From assembly GCA_959606065.1 (NCBI GenBank), contig CAUHHV010000026.1:1-26110 (forward strand): 26,110 bases of DNA. Direction: 5' to 3'. A program made the translations under genes and the position numbers. Below, one piece after another: positions 14,576 to 22,635 of this stretch. Positions within the stretch are counted from its first letter, which is position 1. Every line of letters starts with the position of its first letter. This stretch comes from an uncultured Collinsella sp. Its GTDB lineage: Bacteria > Actinomycetota > Coriobacteriia > Coriobacteriales > Coriobacteriaceae. Below the pieces are notes generated by a model. It ran no database searches, was not told the origin of the DNA, and worked only from the letters and a program-made list of their open reading frames with translations.

Positions 14576-14619
14576 AAAACAAAAAGGTAGATTTTAGGCA
14601 TGTCTCAAAAATCTACCTT
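14576..14619 (-). terminator. Intrinsic terminator after the DUF188 gene
   Basis: A perfect 12-bp stem AAGGTAGATTTT/AAAATCTACCTT (14584-14595 with 14608-14619). Read leftward it ends in TTTTTGTTTTG. It begins 3 bases after the DUF188 stop codon. Confidence 0.85.
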
Positions 14620-14621
14620 GG

Positions 14622-15104
14622 TTAGTGCAGCAACTCGGTGAGGTTGCGTTTAAAGCGGGCGCGGTCTTCGCTGGTAAATGCTGCCGGACCGCGAGTGCGT
14701 CCGCCGGCGCGGCGTACCTTCTTTTCCTCGTGGCGAATAAACAGCTGCATGTCGATAGTCGCCTTGTCGTACACGCGCCCGCGCACACCGATGGCGGCGG
14801 CATCGCGCCCGAGCACCATGCTCGCCAAGCCAATGTCCTGCGTCACGACCACGTCGCCCGCCTGCAGGCGTTCGACAATGGCAAAGTCGGCGCTGTCGGC
14901 GCCCACGCTCACGTCGAGCGTCGTGACCCAAAAGCCGCGTCGCGCGTGCTCGGCATCGCGCGGGTCGTCGCGGCGAATGTGCCGTTCCAGGTTTTGCGTG
15001 CTGTTGCCGGCGATAACAACGGCGACGCCCGCCCGCCGCGCGCAGTCAATCGACTCGCGCGTGACCGGGCAGGCGTCAGCATCAATAAACAGCGTTCGCG
15101 GCAT
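14622..15104 (-). CDS. YaiI/YqxD family protein (DUF188, UPF0178)
   Basis: 160 residues. The start FIDADACPV, then AGNSTQN, and the later VTQDIGLASMVLGRDA are diagnostic of the DUF188 family, which has a PIN-like fold with conserved aspartates and a cysteine. No enzymatic role is firmly known; a nuclease-like function is suspected from the fold. The ATG directly abuts the stop codon of the upstream gene (TAG then ATG, no gap) and lacks its own good ribosome site. Its translation therefore probably depends on reinitiation. Confidence 0.88.
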   Translation of the reverse strand: MPRTLFIDADACPVTRESIDCARRAGVAVVIAGNSTQNLERHIRRDDPRDAEHARRGFWVTTLDVSVGADSADFAIVERLQAGDVVVTQDIGLASMVLGRDAAAIGVRGRVYDKATIDMQLFIRHEEKKVRRAGGRTRGPAAFTSEDRARFKRNLTELLH

Positions 15105-15707
15105 CTAGCGCACCAGCTTGCCAAAGCGGATAGCGCGAATAATCAGCGTCACGCCAAACACCAGCAGCGCGGCACCGCTAAAGATGACGAGCATCTTGGC
15201 CGACCACAGCGGATAGATAAACACGAACATGCCGGCGATGATGGAAAGTGCGCCGCTCAGGATAGCGAGGGCGCGGTTGGACGAAAGCTCGGACTCCAGA
15301 ATGGACATGACACCTTCGACAATCCAGCCAAAGCCGGCCACGATAACCACCATCGTGGTGAGCGTCGCGGTCGAGAAGGCCTGGTTGCGCAGGATTATGA
15401 CGCCGCCCAAGATAATGAGTAGGTTGGAGATGATGCTCGTCACGCGCCAGCCGGTGGGCAGCAGCGGCTCAAAAATGGCAGTGAATAGTCTGATGGCAGC
15501 AGTGATTACAAAGTAAAAACCCAGGACAGTCGTCAAAAAGACGAGGGACTTGGCAGGTGCAAAAAGCAGCGCGATACCAGCAATGAGTGCTAAGACGCCC
15601 GTGATGGCGTAGATCCAGCGTACGGCCTTGACGGCTTTGCCCGCCATGCTTTTCTCGTCAAATCCAAACTGGCTCGATTTTTGATCATCGTTCTTAAAGA
15701 TGCCCAT
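15105..15707 (-). CDS. HdeD-like multi-pass membrane protein (DUF308)
   Basis: 200 residues. The start at 15707 (MGIFKND) follows GGAAAGGAGACTT; the frame is open upstream without a ribosome site. After a 28-residue polar N-terminus come six hydrophobic segments arranged as three pairs with similar small-residue patterns (GVLALIAGIALLF, NLLIILGGVIIL, GALSIIAGMFVFIYP), the repeat typical of HdeD/DUF308 proteins. In E. coli HdeD belongs to an acid-resistance island. The function here is unknown; membrane location is clear. It forms an operon with the DUF188 gene. Confidence 0.8.
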   Translation of the reverse strand: MGIFKNDDQKSSQFGFDEKSMAGKAVKAVRWIYAITGVLALIAGIALLFAPAKSLVFLTTVLGFYFVITAAIRLFTAIFEPLLPTGWRVTSIISNLLIILGGVIILRNQAFSTATLTTMVVIVAGFGWIVEGVMSILESELSSNRALAILSGALSIIAGMFVFIYPLWSAKMLVIFSGAALLVFGVTLIIRAIRFGKLVR

Positions 15708-15894
15708 AAGTCTCCTTTCCGTGCGGCGTAAGCCTTGATCGTTACAACCAGTATCCCCTAAGGGCGCTGACGTATGGGTCGGGGAGGGCGAAACGTAACC
15801 CAAAGGCCCCGAATTGTTTCCGTTGTTCCCCACGTCGCGATTTTCTATTCAACAGGTGTAGAACATTGCAGCCCTGTTCGTTATTGCCTACGTT

Positions 15895-15913
15895 TTAGGT
15901 TAGATTTTCCTAA
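15895..15913 (+). promoter_or_regulatory. DtxR/IdeR-box-like dyad before the nitroreductase
   Basis: TTAGGTTAGATTTTCCTAA matches 15 of 19 positions of the DtxR/IdeR consensus (TTAGGTTAGCCTAACCTAA), including perfect TTAGG and CCTAA ends. It lies 28 bases before the ATG. Control by the DtxR-like repressor encoded at 6712 is a hypothesis. Confidence 0.5.
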
Positions 15914-15941
15914 GGACAATTGGCTTGTATTGGGGGTCCCT

Positions 15942-16613
15942 ATGAACGAAGCAGTTCCCGAGGCACCGTCGAGTGTCGAATCGATGGCAAAGCAAGGTTG
16001 CGAAAAGCTTGGCCTGGACACGTTTGACGCGCTGGTCCGCCGCGCCCGTACGTGCCGCCGTTTTGACGAGTCCATGCGCGTGCCGCGCGAGTTTTTGCTC
16101 GAGCTGGCGGAACTGGCGCACCTGGCTCCCTGCGGCGCCAATGCTCAGCGTCTGCGTTTTCATGTGGTGAGCGGTGCCGAGGATTGCGCGCGTGTATTTG
16201 ATGAGCTTGCATGGGCCGGCGCGCTTAAGGATTGGTCGGGTCCTGCCGAGGGCGAGCGTCCGACCGGCTACATCGCGATTCTTGCCGAGCGCGCTGTTCC
16301 GGGTAAGCCCGCCGCGCCCATCACCGAGGTCGACACGGGCATTGCCGCGCAGACGATGATGCTCGCCGCTCGCAGCGCCACGCCCGAGGTGGCAGCCTGC
16401 ATGTTCAAGGCCTTTACGCCCCGCGCGATCGATGCTATGGGGCTCGATAACGACAAGTATGAGCTCAAGCTGATCATGGCTTTTGGCGTGCCGGCCGAGA
16501 CGCAGATGATCGATGCGATCGATTCCAACCCCGACGGCTCAATTAATTACTGGCGTGACGATGCGCAGGTGCACCACGTACCCAAGCGCCCGCTCGCCGA
16601 CGTGCTGGTGTAG
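15942..16613 (+). CDS. Nitroreductase-family FMN oxidoreductase
   Basis: 223 residues. The start at 15942 (MNEAVPEA) is preceded only by a GGGGG run, and the open frame upstream crosses the regulatory region. The RRARTCRRFDES segment near residue 30 matches the FMN-binding RxSxRxF motif, with ELAHLAPCGANAQRLRFHVV as the usual second segment. A central VDTGIAAQTMMLAA stretch and a C-terminal MAFGVPAE motif complete the fold. The protein probably reduces quinones, nitro compounds or flavins with NAD(P)H; the substrate is unknown. A metal-responsive box lies upstream. A 35-nt palindrome follows the stop codon. Confidence 0.85.
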   Translation: MNEAVPEAPSSVESMAKQGCEKLGLDTFDALVRRARTCRRFDESMRVPREFLLELAELAHLAPCGANAQRLRFHVVSGAEDCARVFDELAWAGALKDWSGPAEGERPTGYIAILAERAVPGKPAAPITEVDTGIAAQTMMLAARSATPEVAACMFKAFTPRAIDAMGLDNDKYELKLIMAFGVPAETQMIDAIDSNPDGSINYWRDDAQVHHVPKRPLADVLV

Positions 16614-16645
16614 CTGAGCGTCACCGCGGCGTGATCAGACGGTAA

Positions 16646-16680
16646 ACCACCACAAAGGTGCCTGTCCCCTTTGTGGTGGT
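16646..16680 (-). repeat. 35-nt palindromic dispersed repeat, copy 2
   Basis: Perfect 13-bp arms (16646-16658 and 16668-16680) surround a 9-nt loop, TGCCTGTCC. In reversed orientation it matches 3793-3827 at 32 of 35 positions. It sits between the nitroreductase stop and the ribosome site of the first phosphatase. Confidence 0.8.
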
Positions 16681-16695
16681 ACGAGGGGAGAGCGT

Positions 16696-17238
16696 GTGGC
16701 AGATCTGTATTTGGTGCGGCATGGGCAGACTGAGCTCAATGTGCAGAGCATTTTGCAGGGCTGGCACGATTCGCCGCTTACGGCGCGCGGGCGCGAGCAG
16801 GCGCTGACGGCGCGTACGGCGTTTGCGGCGCGTGGCGTGGCCTTTGATCATGTGTATTCCTCGCCGTTGGGCCGGGCGCGGCATACGGCCGAGCTTATCG
16901 TTGGCGAGGGCCGTTCCATTGAGCTGGTCGATGACCTGCGTGAGTGGCATTTTGGCTCGCTGGAGGGCACATCAAATCGCGAGATGCCGCCGCAGCCCTG
17001 GGGCGATTATCCGGTGGCCTTTGGCGGCGAGTCGGAAGTGCAGCTTCAGTCGCGCATGGTCGCGGCGCTGTCCCGTATTATGGCCCGGCCGCAGCACGAC
17101 TGCGTGCTGGCGGTTTCCCACGGCTCAGCCTGCCAGGAGTTTCTTGAGTATGTGACTGGCGGGGGAGAGCTACCCGACAACGGTGCCGTGCTTCATTTTG
17201 GCTATTGCGACGGGGCGTTTTCGCTCTTGGGTTGGTAA
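16696..17238 (+). CDS. Histidine phosphatase (phosphoglycerate-mutase-like), first of a pair
   Basis: 180 residues from a GTG start preceded by GAGGGGAG. The catalytic motif VRHGQTELN places the phosphorylated histidine at residue 9. The second histidine lies in LAVSHGSA, and the acidic LREWHFGSLEG segment is the proton-donor region. This is the GpmB/PhoE/CobC-like branch; the substrate cannot be assigned (alpha-ribazole phosphate, phosphoglycerate or others). It lies 17 bases from a paralogue with the same layout. Confidence 0.88.
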   Translation: MADLYLVRHGQTELNVQSILQGWHDSPLTARGREQALTARTAFAARGVAFDHVYSSPLGRARHTAELIVGEGRSIELVDDLREWHFGSLEGTSNREMPPQPWGDYPVAFGGESEVQLQSRMVAALSRIMARPQHDCVLAVSHGSACQEFLEYVTGGGELPDNGAVLHFGYCDGAFSLLGW

Positions 17239-17255
17239 CGAACGAAAGGACCCCT

Positions 17256-17891
17256 ATGAATAAAGATCTGTATCTGGTCCGTCATGGACAGACGATATTC
17301 AACCTTAAGCGTATCATTCAGGGGTGGAGTGACTCGCCGCTTACGCAGTTGGGTTGCGACCAGGCGGCGCGCGCCGGCATGTTTTTACGTGCGCGCGGCA
17401 TTGAGCCCGATCATGCCTACACCTCTACGCTTCATCGCACCGAGCAGACTATCGCCAACTTGTGGCCGGGCTTGGCGTACGAGCGCCTGGACGGCCTGCG
17501 TGAGTGGTTCTTTGGCGACTTTGAGGCCGAGCGCGTGATGCTTATGCCCGAGCGCCCGTGGCGCGACTTCTATCGGCAGTTTGGCGGCGAGGGCCAGATC
17601 CAGGTGCGCACGCGCATGGTGGCGACGCTGACCGATCTTATGCGGCGTCCGGACCATACGTGCGTGCTCGCGGTAAGTCATGGCTCAGCTATCAAGGAGT
17701 TTTTGGACCACGTGCGGGGCGCGGCGGCCGACGAGCGCGAACGCGTGCCGGGCAACTGCTCAGTGCTGCATTTTGCGTTTGACGACGAATCCGACACGTT
17801 TGAGCTGATTGAGATTTTTACGCAGGAGGATTACGCACGCGAGCTGGGCCTTGAACCGCTTGTGGCTACTGCAGGTCCGCAGCGCGGATAA
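17256..17891 (+). CDS. Histidine phosphatase (phosphoglycerate-mutase-like), second of a pair
   Basis: 211 residues; GAAAGGA precedes the ATG at 17256. It shares with its neighbour the layout LYLVRHGQT, IQGWSDSPLT, LREWFFGDFE, FGGEGQIQ and LAVSHGSAIKEFL, so the pair clearly arose by tandem duplication. It has a longer C-terminal tail of about 30 residues. Catalytic histidines and the arginine of RHG are intact. Different substrates for the two copies are possible but cannot be read here. Confidence 0.88.
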   Translation: MNKDLYLVRHGQTIFNLKRIIQGWSDSPLTQLGCDQAARAGMFLRARGIEPDHAYTSTLHRTEQTIANLWPGLAYERLDGLREWFFGDFEAERVMLMPERPWRDFYRQFGGEGQIQVRTRMVATLTDLMRRPDHTCVLAVSHGSAIKEFLDHVRGAAADERERVPGNCSVLHFAFDDESDTFELIEIFTQEDYARELGLEPLVATAGPQRG

Positions 17892-17938
17892 CGCGAGCGT
17901 GGCGGCTCGGGTCGCCGGCATAACTTCTCGACGCAAAA

Positions 17939-17985
17939 GGGGCGGAGATACATGTACCTGCTGCATCTCCGCCCCCTGTTTGTTG
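17939..17985 (+). terminator. Terminator between convergent genes
   Basis: An 11-bp stem GGGGCGGAGAT/ATCTCCGCCCC (17939-17949 with 17965-17975), with a 15-base loop, is followed by CTGTTTGTT. Read leftward it ends in TTTT, so it may serve both the phosphatase pair and the leftward gene ending at 18021. Confidence 0.7.
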
Positions 17986-18020
17986 AGCTGCCGATTTTTG
18001 TGCTGCGTGGTCTGGTCTTG

Positions 18021-18704
18021 CTAGAACCGCGCGACTTGGTGCGTGAGCAGACCCGTCGGAACCTGCGGCGCGGCGCCGGCGATCTGCGCGGCGGGGAACA
18101 GTGCGGCTACAGCAAAGTTGAACGGCTCTTTGCCCGTGTAGGTGCCGGCAGCATGGGCATCGTCGGCCAGGAGCTGTGATGCCTCGACTAGTGCGGCAGC
18201 GTAGGCAGGGTCGTCGGCCAGTGCCGGCTCCGGCGCCTGGTCGAGCATGGCACGGATGGCGCCGACGGCGTCCTCGCGCTTGACCTCCCACACGCGGTGC
18301 GTAATGCCCGCGGGGTCGGTGACGGCGTAGAGCGAGGCGCCCTCTTTGGCAGCGCCCAGGATGATGTCCATGACGGGCGACGCCTCGTAGGCGAGCGACA
18401 CGGGGCGCGGCTGAACTTTGAGTTCGGCGATCGCGTGCGCAGCGGCGGCCACGTCGGCGCTGGCATCGCCCTTGCCGCCCGCAAGTACACTCGTCGGGCA
18501 GATCGCCACGACACCCGTCACACGTCCCGGCTCGCCCGAGCATTCGTACACGTAATACGCCGCACCCGGGTCCTTGAGCATCAGACCATCGGCAATGGCT
18601 CCGCGCAGAGCATCGTTGCCGCTCAGGATGCTGCCCATTGCAGGCAGCGCCTCGAGCACGCGGTCCTGAGCCGGGCGGATGCAGGGAAACGGAAGTGCTT
18701 TCAT
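18021..18704 (-). CDS. Short, degenerate DUF1015-like protein
   Basis: 227 residues with start MKALPFPCIRP, which matches the DUF1015 opening (PF.AIRP). It continues with YYVYECSGEPGRVTGVVAIC and then EPFNFAVAALFPAAQIAG, resembling the family's YVYR...TGLVA and F.F..VLFP segments. The family's ADGHHR motif is not recognisable; the corresponding place holds ADDPAYAAALVEASQLLADD. Length is about half of the usual 400 residues. DUF1015 genes commonly neighbour serA and serC, as they do here at a distance. It may be a shortened, diverged but functional member: it is intact, has a ribosome site (TTAGGACC) and lies 39 bases after the peptidase. Function unknown. Confidence 0.6.
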   Translation of the reverse strand: MKALPFPCIRPAQDRVLEALPAMGSILSGNDALRGAIADGLMLKDPGAAYYVYECSGEPGRVTGVVAICPTSVLAGGKGDASADVAAAAHAIAELKVQPRPVSLAYEASPVMDIILGAAKEGASLYAVTDPAGITHRVWEVKREDAVGAIRAMLDQAPEPALADDPAYAAALVEASQLLADDAHAAGTYTGKEPFNFAVAALFPAAQIAGAAPQVPTGLLTHQVARF

Positions 18705-18743
18705 GGGCGGTCCTAACGCACGAGTCGGTTTGTTCGCGGCTTA

Positions 18744-19964
18744 TTATGCCCCAACTTGGCCGCTCGCGTCCCAGAGCACGTTATCGGCGAGCGCGATTAG
18801 CACCTGCTGACAACGAACGATATCGGCGTGGGGCACATATTCGTTGGGCTTGTGCGCGAGCGCGAGCGACCCGGGACCGTAGCTCATGCAATTGCGGTTA
18901 CCTGTCTTGCCGGCAATGACGGCGGTGTCGGTGTAGCCGGTAAAGAAGCCGACGGTCGTGTCCACGTCCGTCACGTCATCGGCGGCACGCATGAGCGCTG
19001 CTAGAAGGGGAGAGTTCGGGTCGCGCTCGATGGCGGGGCGGTCGCCCGTCACGGTGTAGCTGCCATGGCAACCGGGAACGGCGGCTTCGGCGACGGCGAT
19101 GGCCTGCTCTACCATGCGCGTCGCGGCGGCCGTATCGGTCGGCGGGGTCAGACGCATGTCGACCCAGACTTTGGCGCGGTCGGGCACGACATAGGGGCGA
19201 TATCCGCCCTCGATTTGGCCAAACGTGATGGTCGAAGGCCCCAGCTCATCGTGCGCGGGCAGCGCCATAAACGCGCGACGGAGCGAACACACGACCTCGG
19301 CTATGGCGGCGACGGCATCCGCGCCCTTCCAGGGCTGGCTCGCATGCGCCGTCACGCCAGTCATTTCAATTTCGAACCACGTACGCCCCTTGTGCGCTAC
19401 CTGGATCTGTCCGTCGGTGGGCTCGGTGTCCAGCACCCATTCACGCGAGCCGACCCAGCCGGCATCGATAGCTGCCTCTGAACCACGCATAAAGTCTTCC
19501 TCGTCGACCGAGCAGATGAGTGAAAAGCCGCGGTGGGGCAGCTCGCCTTCTGCCGCCACGCGCTCGAGCGTATGGACCAGTGCGGCAATGGCGCAGGCCA
19601 GGCCACCCTTCATATCGCAGGCACCACGGCCGTAGAGTTTATCGTTGCGCACGATCGCTCCGAGCGGCGGAATGTCCGCGTCCCAGCCATCGCCCAAGGT
19701 GACGGTATCCAAATGGCAGATGTAGACGAGCCGTGGCTCGTCGCTTTGGCCCGGCACGGTGACCATTAGATTGCGGCGTCCGGGGAGTACTTCGTGCTCT
19801 GCAATCTGCACGGCATCGAGTACCGGATAGCTCAGCTGCGCCAACCGTTCCTCAACCAACGCTTTGATATAGCGCTCAATCTCGTCCTCATACGCACCCG
19901 GGTCTGAACTGTCGATCCGCACGAGCCCTTGCGTAAGCCGCCAAGCAAAATCTGTATCAACCAT
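18744..19964 (-). CDS. M20-family metallopeptidase/deacylase (ArgE/DapE-like)
   Basis: 406 residues. The start at 19964 (MVDTDF) is backed by GAGGTG; the upstream open frame crosses the serA terminator. Metal ligands read as His84 and Asp86 (HLDTV), Asp117 (GRGACDMKGG), the catalytic pair in DEE at 154-156, Asp in the EWVLDTEPT segment, and a final histidine in LALAHKPNEYV. The dimerisation domain (MTGVTAHASQP) is present. Members hydrolyse N-acyl amino acids, succinyl-diaminopimelate or peptides; the exact substrate is unclear. It probably forms a two-gene operon with the DUF1015-like gene. Confidence 0.88.
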   Translation of the reverse strand: MVDTDFAWRLTQGLVRIDSSDPGAYEDEIERYIKALVEERLAQLSYPVLDAVQIAEHEVLPGRRNLMVTVPGQSDEPRLVYICHLDTVTLGDGWDADIPPLGAIVRNDKLYGRGACDMKGGLACAIAALVHTLERVAAEGELPHRGFSLICSVDEEDFMRGSEAAIDAGWVGSREWVLDTEPTDGQIQVAHKGRTWFEIEMTGVTAHASQPWKGADAVAAIAEVVCSLRRAFMALPAHDELGPSTITFGQIEGGYRPYVVPDRAKVWVDMRLTPPTDTAAATRMVEQAIAVAEAAVPGCHGSYTVTGDRPAIERDPNSPLLAALMRAADDVTDVDTTVGFFTGYTDTAVIAGKTGNRNCMSYGPGSLALAHKPNEYVPHADIVRCQQVLIALADNVLWDASGQVGA

Positions 19965-20042
19965 AGGCACCTCACAGATAGTTAGGTCAACATACAGATT
20001 GTATGCCAAGAAGCGGCTCAGTGCATTTAATGGAGCGCTCAC

Positions 20043-20078
20043 AAAAATGGGGGCGCCTCTCGTGCGAAAGGCGCCCCC
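20043..20078 (-). terminator. Intrinsic terminator after serA
   Basis: A perfect 10-bp GC stem GGGGGCGCCT/AGGCGCCCCC (20049-20058 with 20069-20078). Read leftward it ends in ATTTTTG. A second hairpin, GACGGGCA/TGCCCGTC, lies at 20098-20128, nearer the serA stop. Confidence 0.85.
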
Positions 20079-20141
20079 GCGGGCATTCAATGTCAGCGAC
20101 GGGCAGGCCACATGGGGAACTGCCCGTCAGGTCAGTCGGCG

Positions 20142-21305
20142 CTACTTGATCACGCGCACGCGATACATCGACGGAATCTGCTTGAGCGCCTCGATGGTGC
20201 TGCTGTCTAGGTGTTCGTCGGTGTCGAACATGGTGTAGGCGTTCTCGCCGGCGGACTCGTTGGTCATACGCTGCACGTTGGCGTTGTCCTTGGCCAGGAT
20301 GGCCGTGATCTGGCCGATCATGTTGGGCACGTTGGCATGCAGGCAGGCAATGCGGCTTGCAGCGCGCGCCTTGCCCATGCTGCAGGCGGGGTAGTTGACG
20401 CTGTGTGCGATGTTGCCGTTCTCCAGGTAATCCTTGAGCTCGCTGATGGCCATGTCGGCGCAGTTGGCCTCGGCCTCGCCGGTGCCGGCGCCCGAGTGCG
20501 TGGTGATAAACGTATTGGGCATCTTGACCGTCTTGGGCGTGGCGAAGTCGCAGCTAAACCAGCTGAGCTTGCCCTCGCGCAGGGCGGCGTCGACGGCGTC
20601 CTCGTCAATGATGGTTTCGCGCGCGTAGTTGATGAGCACGGCGTCCGGTGCCAGCAGGTTAATCTGTTCGGTGCTGATCATGCCGATGGTGTCGGCCTTG
20701 CTGGGCACGTGCACGGTGAGGTAGTCGCAGCCGCGGCAGAGATCCTCGAGCGTGCCCACGCGCTGCACCTCGCGGCTCAGCACCCACGCGTGCTCGACGG
20801 AAATGAACGGGTCGTAGCCGTAAACGTCCATGCCCAGATCGACGCAGGCGTTGGCGACCTTGGAGCCCACGTTGCCCAGGCCGATGACACCGATGCGCTT
20901 GCCCTTGAGCTCGCGGCCCACAAAGGCCTTCTTGGCCTTTTCGGCATCGACCTGAATCTCGGGGTCGTCGGCGTTGTCACGCACCCAGTTCATTGATTGC
21001 ACCACGCCGCGGCTCGAGAGCACCAGCATGCCTAGGACGAGCTCCTTAACGGCGTTGCTGTTGGCGCCGGGGGAGTTAAAGACGACGACGCCCTTCTTGG
21101 CGTACTCCTCGACGGGGATGTTGTTGACGCCGGCGCCGCAGCGGGCGATGGCGCGGATGCCCTCGGGCAGCTCGTAGCCGTGCAGGTCGGTCGAGCGCAT
21201 CAGAATGGCGTCGGCCTCTTCGGCGGTGCTCACAAACTCGTAGCCCTCACCAAACTCGACCTTGCCGTCCTTGGTAATGTCATCGATGGTTTTAATCTTG
21301 CGCAT
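20142..21305 (-). CDS. serA: D-3-phosphoglycerate dehydrogenase (short, with ACT domain)
   Basis: 387 residues; AAGGAG precedes the ATG. It catalyses the first step of serine synthesis from 3-phosphoglycerate, using NAD+. The Rossmann motif GLGNVGSKV lies at 142-150. Catalytic Arg229 (NYARE) and His270 (TTHSGAGT) are present. The usual catalytic glutamate between them is not where expected: the segment reads CDFATPKTV at 252-260. Residues about 316-387 form an ACT-type regulatory domain beginning ARAASRIACLHANVPNMIGQI. This is the short class found in Firmicutes and Coriobacteria, without the large intervening domain. serC lies 71 bases upstream, so the two form an operon. Confidence 0.9.
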   Translation of the reverse strand: MRKIKTIDDITKDGKVEFGEGYEFVSTAEEADAILMRSTDLHGYELPEGIRAIARCGAGVNNIPVEEYAKKGVVVFNSPGANSNAVKELVLGMLVLSSRGVVQSMNWVRDNADDPEIQVDAEKAKKAFVGRELKGKRIGVIGLGNVGSKVANACVDLGMDVYGYDPFISVEHAWVLSREVQRVGTLEDLCRGCDYLTVHVPSKADTIGMISTEQINLLAPDAVLINYARETIIDEDAVDAALREGKLSWFSCDFATPKTVKMPNTFITTHSGAGTGEAEANCADMAISELKDYLENGNIAHSVNYPACSMGKARAASRIACLHANVPNMIGQITAILAKDNANVQRMTNESAGENAYTMFDTDEHLDSSTIEALKQIPSMYRVRVIK

Positions 21306-21376
21306 GGAAAACTCCTTAGCAGGTTTTGATCTATACAGGGTGGTCTGAGATGGCTGATCGGCCCGCGCGTTGCGGG

Positions 21377-22501
21377 CTAGTTAGATCGCGGGCTCAAACT
21401 AAGCTGCGCTTCGAAGTCCTTCATGTACGAGGCCAGTGCCTGCACATCTTCCATGGTTACGGCGTTGTAGACGCTAGCGCGCATGCCGCCCACCAGGCGA
21501 TGGCCCTTGACGTTTTGAATCTGGTGCTCTGCCGCGCCTGCGACAAAGGCCGCGTCGAGTTCGGCGTCGCCGGTGCGGAAGGTGACGTTGGCGATGGAGC
21601 GGCTGTCGGCCTGTGTGGTGCCATGGAACAGCACGCTGTGCTCGAGCAGGTCGTAGAGCAGGTTGGCCTTGGCCCAGTTGCGCTCGGCCATGGCGGCAAG
21701 TCCGCCGGTCTGCTCAACCCAACGGAACACCTTGCCGCACACGTAGATGCCAAAGGTGTTGGGCGTGTTGAGCATGGAACCCTTGGCGGCCTGGGTCTTA
21801 AGGTCCAGGTACTGCGGCGTCTGCGCAAAGGCGGGGCCATCTGCGATGAGGTCGTCGCGCACGATGGCCACGGTCACGCCCGCGGCGCCGGCGTTTTTCT
21901 GCGCTCCGGCGTAAATGAGCCCGTAGCGCTCAACGTCGAGCGGCTGCGACAGGAAGCAGCTCGAGACATCGGCGACCAGCGGCACATCGCCACAACTGGG
22001 CAGCTCGTGGTACATGGTGCCAAAGATGGTGTTGTTCTGGCAGATGTAGACGTAGTCGAGCCCGTCGCCTGCGGCCTCGGCGGCAATGCGCGCATTGATG
22101 TCGGCCATGTCGGGGATGCGGTCGAAGTTGGTGTCCTCGGAGCTCGCGAGCAACACGGCCTCACCGTACTTGGCGGCTTCTTTGTATGCCTTGTTGGCAA
22201 AGTTGCCGGTCACGATGTAGCCGGCGCGGCCGCGGTGCATGAGGTTCATGGGGATGCCCGCAAACTGCAGCGTGGCACCGCCCTGTAAAAACAGGACACG
22301 GTAGTTGTCCGGGATGCTCAGCAGACGGCGCAGGGTTGCCTCGGCGTCGTCGATAATCTGCTGGTACATGCTAGATCGATGGCTCATCTCGAGCACGGAC
22401 ATGCCGCAACCGCGGTAGTCCATCATCTCGTCGGCGATCTCGGCGAGCACGCTTGTAGGCAGCGCGGCCGGGCCAGCTGAGAAGTTGTGCACACGTGCCA
22501 T
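21377..22501 (-). CDS. serC: Phosphoserine aminotransferase
   Basis: 374 residues, class V aminotransferase. It converts 3-phosphohydroxypyruvate and glutamate to phosphoserine, the second step of serine synthesis. The opening FSAGPAALP, the EMSHRS motif, FLQGGATLQF, and Lys202 in YAGAQKNAG (the pyridoxal phosphate Schiff base) are diagnostic of SerC. GAGGGAGACTAGAAG precedes the ATG. A 6-bp hairpin (21361-21377) overlaps its stop and could modulate read-through to serA. The third gene, serB, is not present here. Confidence 0.95.
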   Translation of the reverse strand: MARVHNFSAGPAALPTSVLAEIADEMMDYRGCGMSVLEMSHRSSMYQQIIDDAEATLRRLLSIPDNYRVLFLQGGATLQFAGIPMNLMHRGRAGYIVTGNFANKAYKEAAKYGEAVLLASSEDTNFDRIPDMADINARIAAEAAGDGLDYVYICQNNTIFGTMYHELPSCGDVPLVADVSSCFLSQPLDVERYGLIYAGAQKNAGAAGVTVAIVRDDLIADGPAFAQTPQYLDLKTQAAKGSMLNTPNTFGIYVCGKVFRWVEQTGGLAAMAERNWAKANLLYDLLEHSVLFHGTTQADSRSIANVTFRTGDAELDAAFVAGAAEHQIQNVKGHRLVGGMRASVYNAVTMEDVQALASYMKDFEAQLSLSPRSN

Positions 22502-22635
22502 CTTCTAGTCTCCCTCGTAGTCGTTTGAACGTTCGGGATACTTTAGCACAGTGGAGCGCTAGGCGCGACCGCATCACAGCAAAACCCGAGTGCGCCGCTA
22601 TGATTTACAGGATGGTTACATGGGGGAGGGGTGCT

